From an uncultured Clostridium sp. (GTDB taxonomy: Bacteria; Bacillota; Clostridia; TANB77; CAG-508), in NCBI GenBank assembly GCA_958422985.1, contig CATZPY010000004.1:1-61820 (forward strand): a DNA stretch of 61,820 nucleotides, in the 5' to 3' direction. The translations under genes and the position numbers were made by a program. Below, piece by piece: positions 7,830-16,625 of the stretch. Positions within the stretch are counted from its first letter, which is position 1. Each line of letters opens with the position of its first letter. The notes beneath the pieces were generated by a model. The model was given only the letters and a program-made list of their open reading frames with translations. It did no database searches and was not told the origin of the DNA.

Positions 7830-9692
7830 TTATTCTTTTGTCTTATCTTTTTGAAGTTCTACATATCTTTTTATTTTCATTGTTGTTGTTTTAGCAAATT
7901 CGTCATGTTTTAATTCTAGATTTTTTATTGCTTTATATGATGTTAAACTTTTATTTACTTCTTTTATTTTGTTCCAAATTATTTTGTGTATTTCTTCTTC
8001 TTTTAAGTCTTTTCCATGTAATCTTTCTATTTCTTCATTGTTTGGTATTACTTTTACAGAAATTATTAGTTCTTTTTCACCTTCTACTTCTTTACCATAT
8101 ACCATACATTCCGCAATTTCTGGTATCTTTGATAATAAAAGCTCTATTTCTTCTGGGTAAATATTTTTTCCGTTTTGTGTTACTATAACATTTTTGCTTC
8201 TTCCTGTAACATATACATATCCATCTTTATCTTGATATCCAATATCTCCAGAATTAAACCAGCCATCATATACTACTTCTTTTGTTGCTTCTTCATCTTC
8301 ATAATAACCAAGCATTAATGTTTTACTCTTTATCCAAATTTCTCCTTCGCCATTTTCATTTGGATTATGTATTTTTATTTGAGCACAATTTACTGGAATA
8401 CCTACAGAGCCTACTCTTGGATCACATTCTGGTGTAAGTGCTGCAATAGGAGCTGTTTCTGTTAAACCATATCCCTGTAAAAATTCTATTCCTATATCTT
8501 GAACCCATCTTCCTATTTTTTTATCTATTGGTGCTGCAGCAGAAACTATTATTCTCATATTCCCACCTAAATTGTCATATATTTCTTTAAATACTTTTCT
8601 TTTTATGTCTATTCCAACACCTTTTAAAGCATTTGTTACATGTATCATAGAATTTACAAGTCCTGCTTTTCCACTTTTTTCTATAGTTTGATTAATTTTT
8701 TTGTATAAGTTTTCTACTAACAATGGAACAGCAAGCATTGCAGTTGGCTTTGCTTCTTGCATATCTGGAACAATATATCTTAATCCACCACAAACGGTAA
8801 CTGAAGAGCCATTTGCAAATGGCAGTAAAGCTCCAATTGAAGATTCATATGTATGATGAAGTGGTAATACAGAAAAAAATCTATCACTTTCATATATTTT
8901 TACATATTTTGAAACTGCGTTTACATTTTCAGCTAAGTTTCTGTGGCATAACATAACACCTTTTGCTTGTGAAGTAGTTCCAGAAGTAAATATTAAAAAT
9001 TTAAATTCTTCTGGGTCTATTTCTATATCCATATATTCTGTATTTCCTGAGTCTGTTATTTTCTTACCCTCTTCTATTACTTTTTGTATTCCTATATCTC
9101 TACCTTGTAAATTTGCTTCACTATTCATTTCGATAAAATATTTAACCATTGGAAGATTATCTTTTATTTTATCTATTGCATCTTTTTTCTTTTTAGAAAA
9201 GATTACAGCAGATGCACGTGAACGTTTTATTACATTTTCTATTTCGTTGTTTGGTAATTCTTTATCTACTGGAACAGCAATTCCTGCACCACATAAAATA
9301 GAAAAGTAAGATACATACCAATAATATGTGTTTTCACCTATTATTATAATTCTTTCACCTTTTAAGTTTAAATGCTTTATAAGACCAGTTCCTAAATTAA
9401 TAACATCATTACCAAATCTTTCATAAGTAAATTCTTCAAATTTAGCCTTATGGTCATGTCCTGGTCTTTCTAAAATATAAATGTTATTTTTATATTTTTC
9501 TATAGATCTTTTAAAAATCTCTTTTACATCTGTGTAATGAGTTTCTTCATAAAACTTATTTTTAAACTTTTTATCTTTCATTTTTTCTATTTGATCATAA
9601 TTAATTTGCATTTCTTCAATGTCTTCCATACCTTCCATTTTCATTTTAGGAAATTTAAAATCTGGCATTTTAAAATCTCTTAATATTCTCAT
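7830..9692 (-). CDS. AMP-dependent synthetase/ligase (long-chain acyl-CoA synthetase-like)
   Basis: A 620-residue ANL-superfamily adenylating enzyme, activating a carboxylic (probably fatty) acid as acyl-AMP and then acyl-thioester. FTSGTTSQAKGVMLCH near residue 240 is the P-loop (A3), YGLTETAPIA the A5 motif, FNSGDIGYQDKDGYVYV the A7 ATP site, GRSKNVIVTQNGKNIYPEE the A8 hinge, and the C-terminal KTTTMKIKR contains the A10 lysine region. The long N-terminal extension, rich in K/M/D, is unusual. The gene is divergent from an acyl-ACP thioesterase, with an inverted repeat in the shared promoter region, suggesting that released fatty acids are re-activated by this enzyme. Confidence 0.85.
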   Translation of the reverse strand: MRILRDFKMPDFKFPKMKMEGMEDIEEMQINYDQIEKMKDKKFKNKFYEETHYTDVKEIFKRSIEKYKNNIYILERPGHDHKAKFEEFTYERFGNDVINLGTGLIKHLNLKGERIIIIGENTYYWYVSYFSILCGAGIAVPVDKELPNNEIENVIKRSRASAVIFSKKKKDAIDKIKDNLPMVKYFIEMNSEANLQGRDIGIQKVIEEGKKITDSGNTEYMDIEIDPEEFKFLIFTSGTTSQAKGVMLCHRNLAENVNAVSKYVKIYESDRFFSVLPLHHTYESSIGALLPFANGSSVTVCGGLRYIVPDMQEAKPTAMLAVPLLVENLYKKINQTIEKSGKAGLVNSMIHVTNALKGVGIDIKRKVFKEIYDNLGGNMRIIVSAAAPIDKKIGRWVQDIGIEFLQGYGLTETAPIAALTPECDPRVGSVGIPVNCAQIKIHNPNENGEGEIWIKSKTLMLGYYEDEEATKEVVYDGWFNSGDIGYQDKDGYVYVTGRSKNVIVTQNGKNIYPEEIELLLSKIPEIAECMVYGKEVEGEKELIISVKVIPNNEEIERLHGKDLKEEEIHKIIWNKIKEVNKSLTSYKAIKNLELKHDEFAKTTTMKIKRYVELQKDKTKE

Positions 9693-9763
9693 AATTATCT
9701 CACTCCTATACTTTTACTATTATGTCACAATAATTAAATTTTGTAAATAATTTTTCCCGTTTC

Positions 9764-9779
9764 TGTACTACCCAGTACA
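9764..9779. promoter_or_regulatory. inverted repeat, possible operator between fatty-acid genes
   Basis: TGTACT-ACCC-AGTACA, a perfect 6-bp inverted repeat with a 4-base centre, ends one base before the -35 box of the thioesterase promoter in the divergent gap. A repressor here could control both genes. It shares GTAC cores with FapR-type sites, but the resemblance is weak. Confidence 0.4.
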
Positions 9780-9780
9780 A

Positions 9781-9809
9781 TTGTAATTTTATTTTTTATA
9801 TGTTAAAAT
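9781..9809 (+). promoter_or_regulatory. sigma-A promoter of the acyl-ACP thioesterase
   Basis: TTGTAA (9781-9786), a 17-base spacer and TAAAAT (9804-9809) precede AAGGAGG at 9831 and the ATG at 9845. Confidence 0.55.
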
Positions 9810-9844
9810 ACTACAAATTCACAAAATTATAAGGAGGCTTTAAA

Positions 9845-10573
9845 ATGGCTTTTTTTGAACACGATTTTGAAATTGGATTACGAGATATAGAAAATCCTAA
9901 TTTTCTGAGTAATAAATCTATATTAGCTTTTTTAGAAAACATCGGTTCCTATCATTCAGATAGCATTAACTTTGGGCTTAATAGCATACCTTTAACACAC
10001 TCATCTTGGGTATTACTTGGTTGGAAAGTACAAGTATTAAAAAGACCTGTTTATGGCGATAAATTGCACATTGTAACATGGGCAAAAAACACAGAAAAGT
10101 TTTCTACTTATCGTGACTTTGAAGTGTATAATAGTAATAACGAACTAGTTATTATTGCGACTTCTAAATGGGTTTTAATTGATACAACTACTGGAAGGTT
10201 AAAACCTATTCCCGAAGAAGTAATCGCTTTATATAAACCTGATACAAAAAATGCACTTCCTGAAGAAGAAAGTTTACTAAAAAAATTAAATGTTTCTGAA
10301 AATTATACTTCTTCTTGTACATATACTGTTAGTCGTTCTCAAATTGATTTAAATAACCATATGCATAATTTATATTACTTAGATATGGCTTATGAAGTAT
10401 TACCAGAAGATGTTTATAACAATATGTTTAATTATTTTGAAATATCTTATAAAAAGCAAATTCGACTTCACGAACAAGTAAAATGTTACTATACTTTTGA
10501 AGAAAATACTCATAAAGTAATTGTAAAAAGTTTAGATGGAAAAATAACTCATGCAATTATATTCTTACGATAA
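9845..10573 (+). CDS. acyl-ACP thioesterase
   Basis: A 242-residue double-hotdog protein of the acyl-ACP thioesterase family, hydrolysing acyl-ACP to free fatty acid and ending chain elongation in the cytoplasm. The first hotdog holds WVLLGWKVQVLKRPVYGD and the W-x-L-I-D strand (SKWVLIDTTTGRL). The second carries SQIDLNNHMHNLYYLDMAYE, where the N and H of NNHMHN are the family's catalytic region. AAGGAGG stands 7 bases before the ATG. It is one of the few plus-strand genes, divergent from the acyl-CoA synthetase, and is followed by a repeat-A copy and a strong terminator. Confidence 0.9.
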   Translation: MAFFEHDFEIGLRDIENPNFLSNKSILAFLENIGSYHSDSINFGLNSIPLTHSSWVLLGWKVQVLKRPVYGDKLHIVTWAKNTEKFSTYRDFEVYNSNNELVIIATSKWVLIDTTTGRLKPIPEEVIALYKPDTKNALPEEESLLKKLNVSENYTSSCTYTVSRSQIDLNNHMHNLYYLDMAYEVLPEDVYNNMFNYFEISYKKQIRLHEQVKCYYTFEENTHKVIVKSLDGKITHAIIFLR

Positions 10574-10580
10574 ACATAAA

Positions 10581-10652
10581 AGTGCTCCTAAGATTTTCTA
10601 GCAAGTATAAATTCTAAGAAAATATAAGATGCGCTATAATTCCCTACTATGC
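10581..10652. repeat. repeat family A, copy 1
   Basis: About 70 bases sharing CCTAAGATTTTCTA, an AAATTCTAAGAAAAT arm and a GCTATAATTC tail with the copies at 50848 and 61051. The two arms form an imperfect hairpin. It lies between the thioesterase stop and the terminator. Confidence 0.65.
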
Positions 10653-10701
10653 AAAAAACGAATACAAAATTTTTTATAAAAAATTTTGTATTCGTTTTTT
10701 T
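10653..10701. terminator. bidirectional terminator
   Basis: AAAAAACGAATACAAAATTT and its complement form a perfect stem of about 22 bp with A and T tracts at both ends. It serves the convergent thioesterase (plus) and deacetylase (minus, stop at 10700). Confidence 0.85.
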
Positions 10702-11563
10702 ATTCTAATAAATCATAAATATTTTCGAAAACATAACCTTTTTCCTTTAACATTTGTATCAATCGTGGTAAAAGTTCAGATGTTCCTTTTTTTATACCTG
10801 TATCATGCATTAAAATTACTACACTATTTTTATTTCCTATGGTTTTTTCCACATAATTTAGCATTTCATCCGCACTATCTAAGCCTGCCGCATCTGCTGT
10901 TAGTGCATTCCAATCCAAATGTGCAACATTATTTTGACTTAGCAAATTAACAGCATCTTTTTTTACATTAGCATATTTTCCACCTACTGTTCCTCCTGGA
11001 AATCTAAATAGTCTAGAATTATAATTTTGATTTCCTATTGCATTTTTTATAGCAATTTCTGTTCTATTATACTCATCTAGGACGTTTTGTGGTGATGCAT
11101 ATATATTAGCATATACATGTGTAAAACTATGATTAGCTATATAATGTCCTTCTTGATATGCTCTTCTTACTATTTCTGGATATCTTTCTGCATTACTTCC
11201 TAAAACAAAAAATGTAGCTTTTACATTATTTTCTTTTAATATATCTAAAATTGGAATTGTAACAGACTTAGATGGTCCATCATCAAATGTTAAAAATACT
11301 CTTTTATAATTTGAATTATATATATTCGCTACTCTATTAACTATTTCATTCTTTTTTACTTCATCTGAATAAAATAATTTGTGCTCTGGTACACTTTTCT
11401 GAGATATTTTTTGTTCAATTATACTTAATTTATTATTATAACTGCGTATTCCGAAAAATGATGCTACAGACACAATTACTATAATTAATATAATAGAGAT
11501 TGTAATTATTATCACTTTTTTTATATTTAATCTTGGTTTTATTTCTATTAAATCTAATGTCAT
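10700..11563 (-). CDS. polysaccharide deacetylase (NodB domain), membrane-anchored
   Basis: A 287-residue carbohydrate esterase family 4 protein that removes N-acetyl groups from a cell-wall or surface polymer outside the cell. Residues 18-38 are a single membrane segment. The catalytic motifs are all present: FLTFDDGPS (MT1, two Asp), NHSFTH (MT2, metal-binding His), RFPGG (MT3 Arg), LDWNALTADAAG (MT4) and VILMHDTG (MT5 His). It may act on peptidoglycan (PgdA-like) or on the polymer made by the left-hand cluster. The ATPase upstream is separated by a terminator. Confidence 0.9.
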   Translation of the reverse strand: MTLDLIEIKPRLNIKKVIIITISIILIIVIVSVASFFGIRSYNNKLSIIEQKISQKSVPEHKLFYSDEVKKNEIVNRVANIYNSNYKRVFLTFDDGPSKSVTIPILDILKENNVKATFFVLGSNAERYPEIVRRAYQEGHYIANHSFTHVYANIYASPQNVLDEYNRTEIAIKNAIGNQNYNSRLFRFPGGTVGGKYANVKKDAVNLLSQNNVAHLDWNALTADAAGLDSADEMLNYVEKTIGNKNSVVILMHDTGIKKGTSELLPRLIQMLKEKGYVFENIYDLLE

Positions 11564-11620
11564 CTTCGCTCACCTAATAATTGTATTTAACACATTATAT
11601 ATTAATTTTTCCAAAAATTC

Positions 11621-11656
11621 AACCGGGATTTTAATGACTTACCTCTAATCCCGGTT
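11621..11656 (-). terminator. terminator of the P-type ATPase gene (repeat family B, copy 1)
   Basis: AACCGGGATT and AATCCCGGTT form a perfect 10-bp stem 7 bases after the stop, followed on the minus strand by TTGAATTTTTGG. The arms and the internal GATTTTAA match the family-B hairpins at 15384, 44327 and 53677. Confidence 0.7.
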
Positions 11657-11662
11657 GGTATG

Positions 11663-14461
11663 TTATGCTTCTTCTTTTGATGTATTTATTTTTAATAATT
11701 TGAATATTTCTACTATTACTAGTGGTGCTAGTATTAAGAATATTGTTTCTATTAAGTTACTCATAGGTAAAATTGGTATACTAAATATGTGTCTTAATGC
11801 TGGTACTAGTAATATTACAAGCATTAATGCTGCTGAACCACCTATTGCTAACAATAGCATTTTGTTGTTAAATGGATGTGTTTTAAATATAGATTTTTTA
11901 TTATTTCTAATATTAAATACATGTACAAGTTCTGAAAATGCTAATACTATAAACGCCATTGTTTGACCTATTTCTACTTTTACTTCTTGTGGTTCTACAT
12001 ATTTGGCTCCATTTGCTAGAGCTTCGTCTAAATTTTCTACTTCTTCTACACTATATAATGTTCCTTCTACTCTTACCATTTTTGGTAAGTTTTCTTCTGG
12101 TGTTGCAAGTCCTATTATAAATGCTGCAAGTGTAAGTAAACCAATCATAATACCTTGGTATACTACTCTAAAGCTCATTCCTTTTGTAAATATACCTTTT
12201 TGCTTATTAGGTTTTCTTTTCATTACATCATCTTCAGCTGGGTCTACTGCTAAAGCTAATGCTGGAAGTGAATCTGTTACTAGGTTAACCCATAATATAT
12301 GAATTGGAAGTAATACTTCTATTAAACCGATATCTATTCCAAATGTGCTTCCAAGCCATGGTGTTAAAAGAATTGCAAGGAATAATACTATTATTTCACC
12401 AACATTACTAGAAAGTAAAAATTGTATTGCTTTTAATATATTGTCATAAATACGTCTTCCTTCTTCTACAGAAGATACGATAGTTGCAAAATTGTCGTCT
12501 GTTAAAATTACATCTGCTGCTTCTTTAGAAACGTCTGTACCAACAATCCCCATTGCACAACCAATATCTGCTGTTTTTAATGCTGGTGCATCGTTTACAC
12601 CATCTCCTGTCATTGCTACAATTTCACCATTTGCTTGCCATGCCTTTACTATTCTAACTTTATGCTCTGGTGATACTCTTGCATATACTGAATATTTTCT
12701 AATGTTTTTTGTTAAATCTTCATCTGACATTTCTTCAAGTTCGTTACCTGTTATTGCTTCTTCTTCATTTTCAAGTATTCCTAATGCTTTTGCAATTGCT
12801 ACAGCTGTTATTTTGTGATCACCTGTAATCATTACTGTTTTTATTCCTGCTGTTTTACATTTTTCTACTGCTACTTTTACTTCTTCTCTTGGTGGGTCTA
12901 TCATTCCAACCATTCCAACATATATTAAATTATTTTCTATATTTTTCATTTCTTCATCTGTTGGTTCATGGTCTAGTTCTTTATATGCCATTGCTAGTAC
13001 TCTTAAAGCTTCTTTAGCCATACTAACATTGTATTTGTCTATTACAATTTTATAATTTTCTAAATCTGTTTTTACTTCTCCATTGATTGAATAAGAATTA
13101 CATCTTGAAAGTAATTCATCTATTCCACCTTTTGTATAAACAATATATTTATCTCCTACTTTGTTTACGGTTGTCATTAATTTTCTGTCTGAATCAAATG
13201 GAATTTCTTTTATTCTTTTTAATTTTAAAATTTCTTTAACATTATATCCTATTTTAAATCCTAAATCTATTAATGCAGTTTCTGTTGGATCTCCTGTTAA
13301 TTGGTCTTCTGCACCAATTTTAGTGTCATTACATAATGTACATACTTCCATTACTTTATTTAGTTCATTACTTATTTCTTTCACATTTGCAACATCTTCT
13401 AATTTTCCATTTGCAAATATTTTTTGAACTGTCATTTTATTTTGTGTTAAAGTTCCTGTTTTATCTGAACATATTACTGTAGCACTTCCTAAAGTTTCTA
13501 CAGCTGGTAATTTCTTTATTATTGCATTTTTCTTTACCATTCTTTGTACCCCAATTGCTAAAACAATTGTAGATACTGCTGCTAAACCTTCTGGTATTGC
13601 TGCTACTGCTAAACTTACAGCTGTCATAAACATATCTATTACATTTTTTCCATATGCAATACCTATTACAAATATTACTACACAGATTGCAAGAGCTGCT
13701 ATTCCTAATGTTTTACCTAATTTATTTAATTTTGTTTGAAGTGGTGTTTCTGTTCCTTCTGTGTCATTAATTATTTTTGCAATTTTACCAACTTCTGTAT
13801 TCATACCTGTTTCTACAACAATACCTTTTCCTCTTCCATATGTTATAAGTGAAGATGAGAAAAGCATGTTTTTTCTGTCACCAAGACTAACTTTTTCGTC
13901 TTCTATTATTTCTATATCTTTGTCTACAGGTACAGATTCTCCAGTTAAAGATGCTTCTTGTGATTTCAGATTTGCACTTTCTACTATTCTTAAATCTGCT
14001 GGAACATAATCACCTGTATCTAAAACAACTACATCTCCTGGAACTAATTCTTTAGATTGTACTACTGTTACTTTCCCATTACGCATAACTTTTGATGCAT
14101 GTGCACTTAATTTTTGTAGAGCTTCTAAAGATTTTTCTGCTTTATTTTCTTGTACTACACCTATTATTGCATTAACTATAACTACTATTAAAATAATAAT
14201 TGTATCTGTTATTCCTTCCCCTTCTGCAATTCCTACTGCTCCGGAAACTACTGCTGCTACAATTAAAACAATTATCATAAAATCTTTAAACTGTTCTAAA
14301 AATTTTACAAATAAAGATTTTTTCTTTTTTTGCTTTAGCTCATTCATTCCATACTTTTCGTAATTTACTTTTACTTGTTCATCTGTTAAGCCAATTTTTA
14401 TGTCTGTTTGCAATTCTTTTTCTACTTGACTTATTCCTTTGTTAAACCAATTCACTTTCAT
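11663..14461 (-). CDS. P2-type cation-transporting ATPase (Ca2+/Mn2+ exporter type)
   Basis: A 932-residue P-type ATPase with all core motifs: SLTGESVPVDK (dephosphorylation loop), AAIPEGLAAV in membrane helix 4, CSDKTGTLTQNKM with the phosphorylated Asp near residue 335, TKGGIDELLSRC (nucleotide domain), MITGDHKITA and MTGDGVNDAPALK (hinge). Helix 6 reads LWVNLVTDSLPALAL, matching the N and D that bind cation in SERCA-type pumps. Sequence alone fits Ca2+, but a yybP-ykoY riboswitch directly upstream points to Mn2+ export, as for the P-type Mn2+ pump under this riboswitch in Lactococcus. AAGGAGAG precedes the ATG. Confidence 0.93.
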   Translation of the reverse strand: MKVNWFNKGISQVEKELQTDIKIGLTDEQVKVNYEKYGMNELKQKKKKSLFVKFLEQFKDFMIIVLIVAAVVSGAVGIAEGEGITDTIIILIVVIVNAIIGVVQENKAEKSLEALQKLSAHASKVMRNGKVTVVQSKELVPGDVVVLDTGDYVPADLRIVESANLKSQEASLTGESVPVDKDIEIIEDEKVSLGDRKNMLFSSSLITYGRGKGIVVETGMNTEVGKIAKIINDTEGTETPLQTKLNKLGKTLGIAALAICVVIFVIGIAYGKNVIDMFMTAVSLAVAAIPEGLAAVSTIVLAIGVQRMVKKNAIIKKLPAVETLGSATVICSDKTGTLTQNKMTVQKIFANGKLEDVANVKEISNELNKVMEVCTLCNDTKIGAEDQLTGDPTETALIDLGFKIGYNVKEILKLKRIKEIPFDSDRKLMTTVNKVGDKYIVYTKGGIDELLSRCNSYSINGEVKTDLENYKIVIDKYNVSMAKEALRVLAMAYKELDHEPTDEEMKNIENNLIYVGMVGMIDPPREEVKVAVEKCKTAGIKTVMITGDHKITAVAIAKALGILENEEEAITGNELEEMSDEDLTKNIRKYSVYARVSPEHKVRIVKAWQANGEIVAMTGDGVNDAPALKTADIGCAMGIVGTDVSKEAADVILTDDNFATIVSSVEEGRRIYDNILKAIQFLLSSNVGEIIVLFLAILLTPWLGSTFGIDIGLIEVLLPIHILWVNLVTDSLPALALAVDPAEDDVMKRKPNKQKGIFTKGMSFRVVYQGIMIGLLTLAAFIIGLATPEENLPKMVRVEGTLYSVEEVENLDEALANGAKYVEPQEVKVEIGQTMAFIVLAFSELVHVFNIRNNKKSIFKTHPFNNKMLLLAIGGSAALMLVILLVPALRHIFSIPILPMSNLIETIFLILAPLVIVEIFKLLKINTSKEEA

Positions 14462-14484
14462 CTCTCCTTTTTTATATTATACAC

Positions 14485-14531
14485 AAAAAGCAAGACTTTA
14501 AAAAACTTTCTGTGTTTTCTAAAAGTCTTGC
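14485..14531 (-). terminator. riboswitch-controlled intrinsic terminator
   Basis: On the minus strand GCAAGACTTT and AAAGTCTTGC form a 10-bp stem followed by TTTTT, 23 bases before the ATPase ATG. GCAAGAC is also the 3' edge of the upstream aptamer, so metal binding would compete with terminator formation. Confidence 0.75.
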
Positions 14532-14612
14532 TTACCTAAATTAGGTTACTAACCAGAATAGTTCGAGTCTGTTGATTAGTAGTTTATAAGCTACTCCCTT
14601 TTAAAGTAGTTG
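14520..14612 (-). promoter_or_regulatory. yybP-ykoY family (Mn2+) riboswitch aptamer
   Basis: The ATPase leader reads AAAAGGGAGTAGCTTATAAA at its 5' edge and GGTAAGCAAGACTTTT at its 3' edge. GGGAGTAGC and GCAAGAC are the conserved outer segments of yybP-ykoY RNAs, with CAACAGACTCG and TTAGTAACCTAATTTAG as internal arms. Ligand binding is known to raise expression of Mn2+ efflux genes. Position (immediately 5' of a cation pump) and overlap with a terminator support the call; a covariance search was not possible here. Confidence 0.75.
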
Positions 14613-14677
14613 TATTGTATCACTTAATATATTCTTTTTCAATATCTAATCGCAAAAATTTGTCTTTAAATAAATAT

Positions 14678-15367
14678 CTATTTAGCATATAAAATTAACC
14701 TTGCAGAACCATTTTGTGAACATGTTGCAAGCGTTATTTCTGGAACGCCACCTGTATCTCTAAACATATAATTTGTATCTTGTGGTGTTGTTTCAAATTT
14801 ATTATATATTGTATATTCTACTGTTACACCATATAAGTCTGTAACATATACTTTATCTCCTATGTTTAAATTCTTATTTTTAGAAAAGAATAATCTATTT
14901 AAATAATTATGACCTGCGATTACTGTATTACCTGGTTCATTTGGTCCTGGACCATATTCTACACATACGCCTTTTTCTAAAGCCTGTTTTGAAAGCGTTG
15001 CTATAATTGGATATTTTATTCCTGTTTTTGGAATTCTTATATAACCACATATATCATAATTATAATATTTTTTTGCACTCTTTTTAGTTTTAGATCTTCT
15101 TGCACTACTTACTTTCTTTGCTTTGTTGTTTATAGTGCTTCCCTCTTGATTTCCAGAAGTTTCTACTGTTTCATCATTTATTATATCTTCTTCTAATTCT
15201 CCTATTTCATTTTCGAATTCTGCTATGTATTCTTCCGAATCATCATTTATAATTTTAGCAGAAATAAATTTATATGCTATATAGCCAGCGATACATAGTA
15301 ATGCTATTAATAATATTATAAAAAAAACATTTAGAATTTTTTTATATGTTTCTTCTGCTCTACTCAT
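14678..15367 (-). CDS. sortase (class D-like), first of a tandem pair in map order
   Basis: A 229-residue membrane-anchored transpeptidase. Residues 12-32 form the single N-terminal membrane helix, followed by an acidic then Ser/Lys-rich linker. The sortase barrel starts at ICGYIRIPKTGIKYPI. The catalytic residues are visible: His in VIAGHNYLN, Cys in LATCSQNGSA and Arg in ARLILYAK at the extreme C-terminus. AGGAGG stands 5 bases before the ATG. It is a paralog of the sortase at 15507 with nearly the same motif order. No LPxTG substrate is encoded in the window, so it probably acts in trans on wall proteins encoded elsewhere. Confidence 0.88.
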   Translation of the reverse strand: MSRAEETYKKILNVFFIILLIALLCIAGYIAYKFISAKIINDDSEEYIAEFENEIGELEEDIINDETVETSGNQEGSTINNKAKKVSSARRSKTKKSAKKYYNYDICGYIRIPKTGIKYPIIATLSKQALEKGVCVEYGPGPNEPGNTVIAGHNYLNRLFFSKNKNLNIGDKVYVTDLYGVTVEYTIYNKFETTPQDTNYMFRDTGGVPEITLATCSQNGSARLILYAK

Positions 15368-15383
15368 TTTTTCCTCCTAATCC

Positions 15384-15416
15384 TCGGGATTGGGGGACGG
15401 TCCTTAAAATCCCGGT
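15384..15416. repeat. repeat family B, copy 2
   Basis: TCGGGATTGGGGGACGGTCC then TTAAAATCCCGG: a hairpin CGGGATT/AATCCCG with internal GGGGACGGTCCTTAA, in inverse orientation to the other copies. It lies between the two sortase genes. Confidence 0.65.
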
Positions 15417-15440
15417 TTCTTAATATAAATACTCATAATA

Positions 15441-15488
15441 AAAAAAACTTTAAAAGTGAATTGTACAAAATTACAATTCACTTTTAAA
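15441..15488 (-). terminator. terminator of the upstream sortase gene
   Basis: TTTAAAAGTGAATTGTA and its complement make a perfect 17-bp stem with a 6-base loop, followed on the minus strand by GTTTTTTTT. It lies 18 bases after the stop at 15507 and separates the two sortase genes. Confidence 0.85.
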
Positions 15489-15506
15489 CAAAAATCAATT
15501 TATGTA

Positions 15507-16178
15507 TTAATTAACAAGTCTTGCCCAAATTATAATTCTTGCTTTACTATCATCTGTACAAGTAGTTAAAGATATTTCTGGCTTTCCATCTGTATTTCTT
15601 TCCATATAGTCTGAATCTTCTGGAGTTGTTTCGTATTTATTATATACTTCATATTTTAATTTATTTCCGGCATTATCTGTAATATATATAATATCTCCAT
15701 TTTGCAATTTGTAATTGTTTGAAAAGAATTGTCCATTTCTATAGTTGTGTCCTGCAATTACTGTATTTCCTACTTGGTTTGGTCCTGGACCATATAGTTG
15801 TACTACAGATGTATTCATTGCTTTTGTTCCCATTTGTTTTAATATTGGAAGATCTACATTAGTTTTTGGTATTTCTATTGCTCCCAAAACGTCGAACCCT
15901 TTAAATTTCTTTTCACCTGTACCACCATTACCACTTGTGTTTGAAACAGAATTAACATCCATTAGTGAATTAAAATCGCCTACAACATTGTTTGTTTCTA
16001 AAGGTTTAATCCCTGCATTGTTTCTAAATTCTTCTTCCATAAAAGCTTGTGTATCTTCTTCTAAAAAATATTTTGTATACATTTCATAACCCAAAAATCC
16101 TAATAGTCCGACTATTCCGATTATTACAACAACTAATAATACAGTTAGTACTTTACTATATTTACTATCTATAAACAT
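15507..16178 (-). CDS. sortase (class D-like), second copy
   Basis: A 223-residue sortase paralog. The N-terminal membrane helix spans about residues 10-32 (VLLVVVIIGIVGLLGFLGY). The barrel begins at FDVLGAIEIPKTNVDLPI. Active-site residues are His in VIAGHNYRN, Cys in SLTTCTDD and Arg in ARIIIWARL. GGAGG precedes the ATG by 7 bases. It shares GPGPNQVGNTVIAGHNY with its neighbour, showing that the pair arose by tandem duplication; the linkers have diverged. Each has its own transcript, so the two may be used under different conditions or on different substrates. Confidence 0.88.
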   Translation of the reverse strand: MFIDSKYSKVLTVLLVVVIIGIVGLLGFLGYEMYTKYFLEEDTQAFMEEEFRNNAGIKPLETNNVVGDFNSLMDVNSVSNTSGNGGTGEKKFKGFDVLGAIEIPKTNVDLPILKQMGTKAMNTSVVQLYGPGPNQVGNTVIAGHNYRNGQFFSNNYKLQNGDIIYITDNAGNKLKYEVYNKYETTPEDSDYMERNTDGKPEISLTTCTDDSKARIIIWARLVN

Positions 16179-16264
16179 AATTTTACCTCCAATTATTTCT
16201 CTAAAGTATATTATACCATATGTTTGTATATTTTCCTATACTTTATGTAAATTTTTCTTTTGTT

Positions 16265-16609
16265 TTAGCACATCTTCGTTCCTAATTTTTTTCCTCCTAT
16301 TAAGTGAAAATGTAGGTGTTTAACCTCTTGTCCTCCATCTTCTTTGCAATTATTTATTATCCTATAGCCACTATCTGCAATTCCTTGTTCTTTAGCTATT
16401 TTATTTATTACTAAGTGTATTTTTGCAATAATATCTGAATCTTTTTCGCTTACTTCACTTATATCATTAAAGTGTTTTTTTGGTATTACTAATATATGCA
16501 CTGGCGCTATTGGATTTATGTCTTTAAATGCTAATATTTCTTCATCTTCATATACTATTGTAGATGGTATTTCTTTATTAATTATTTTACAAAACAAACA
16601 ATTTTCCAT
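16265..16609 (-). CDS. HIT family nucleotide-binding protein
   Basis: A 114-residue histidine-triad hydrolase acting on nucleoside phosphoramidates or dinucleotides. CLFCKIINKEIPS at the N-terminus contains the C-x-x-C typical of bacterial HINT proteins, and the triad HLHFHLIGG lies close to the C-terminus. The start follows GGAGG by 8 bases. It begins 17 bases after the end of the AlaRS gene, so the two are co-transcribed; some HIT proteins hydrolyse aminoacyl-adenylates released by tRNA synthetases, which would suit this pairing. Confidence 0.9.
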   Translation of the reverse strand: MENCLFCKIINKEIPSTIVYEDEEILAFKDINPIAPVHILVIPKKHFNDISEVSEKDSDIIAKIHLVINKIAKEQGIADSGYRIINNCKEDGGQEVKHLHFHLIGGKKLGTKMC

Positions 16610-16625
16610 TTTCGTACCTCCATTA

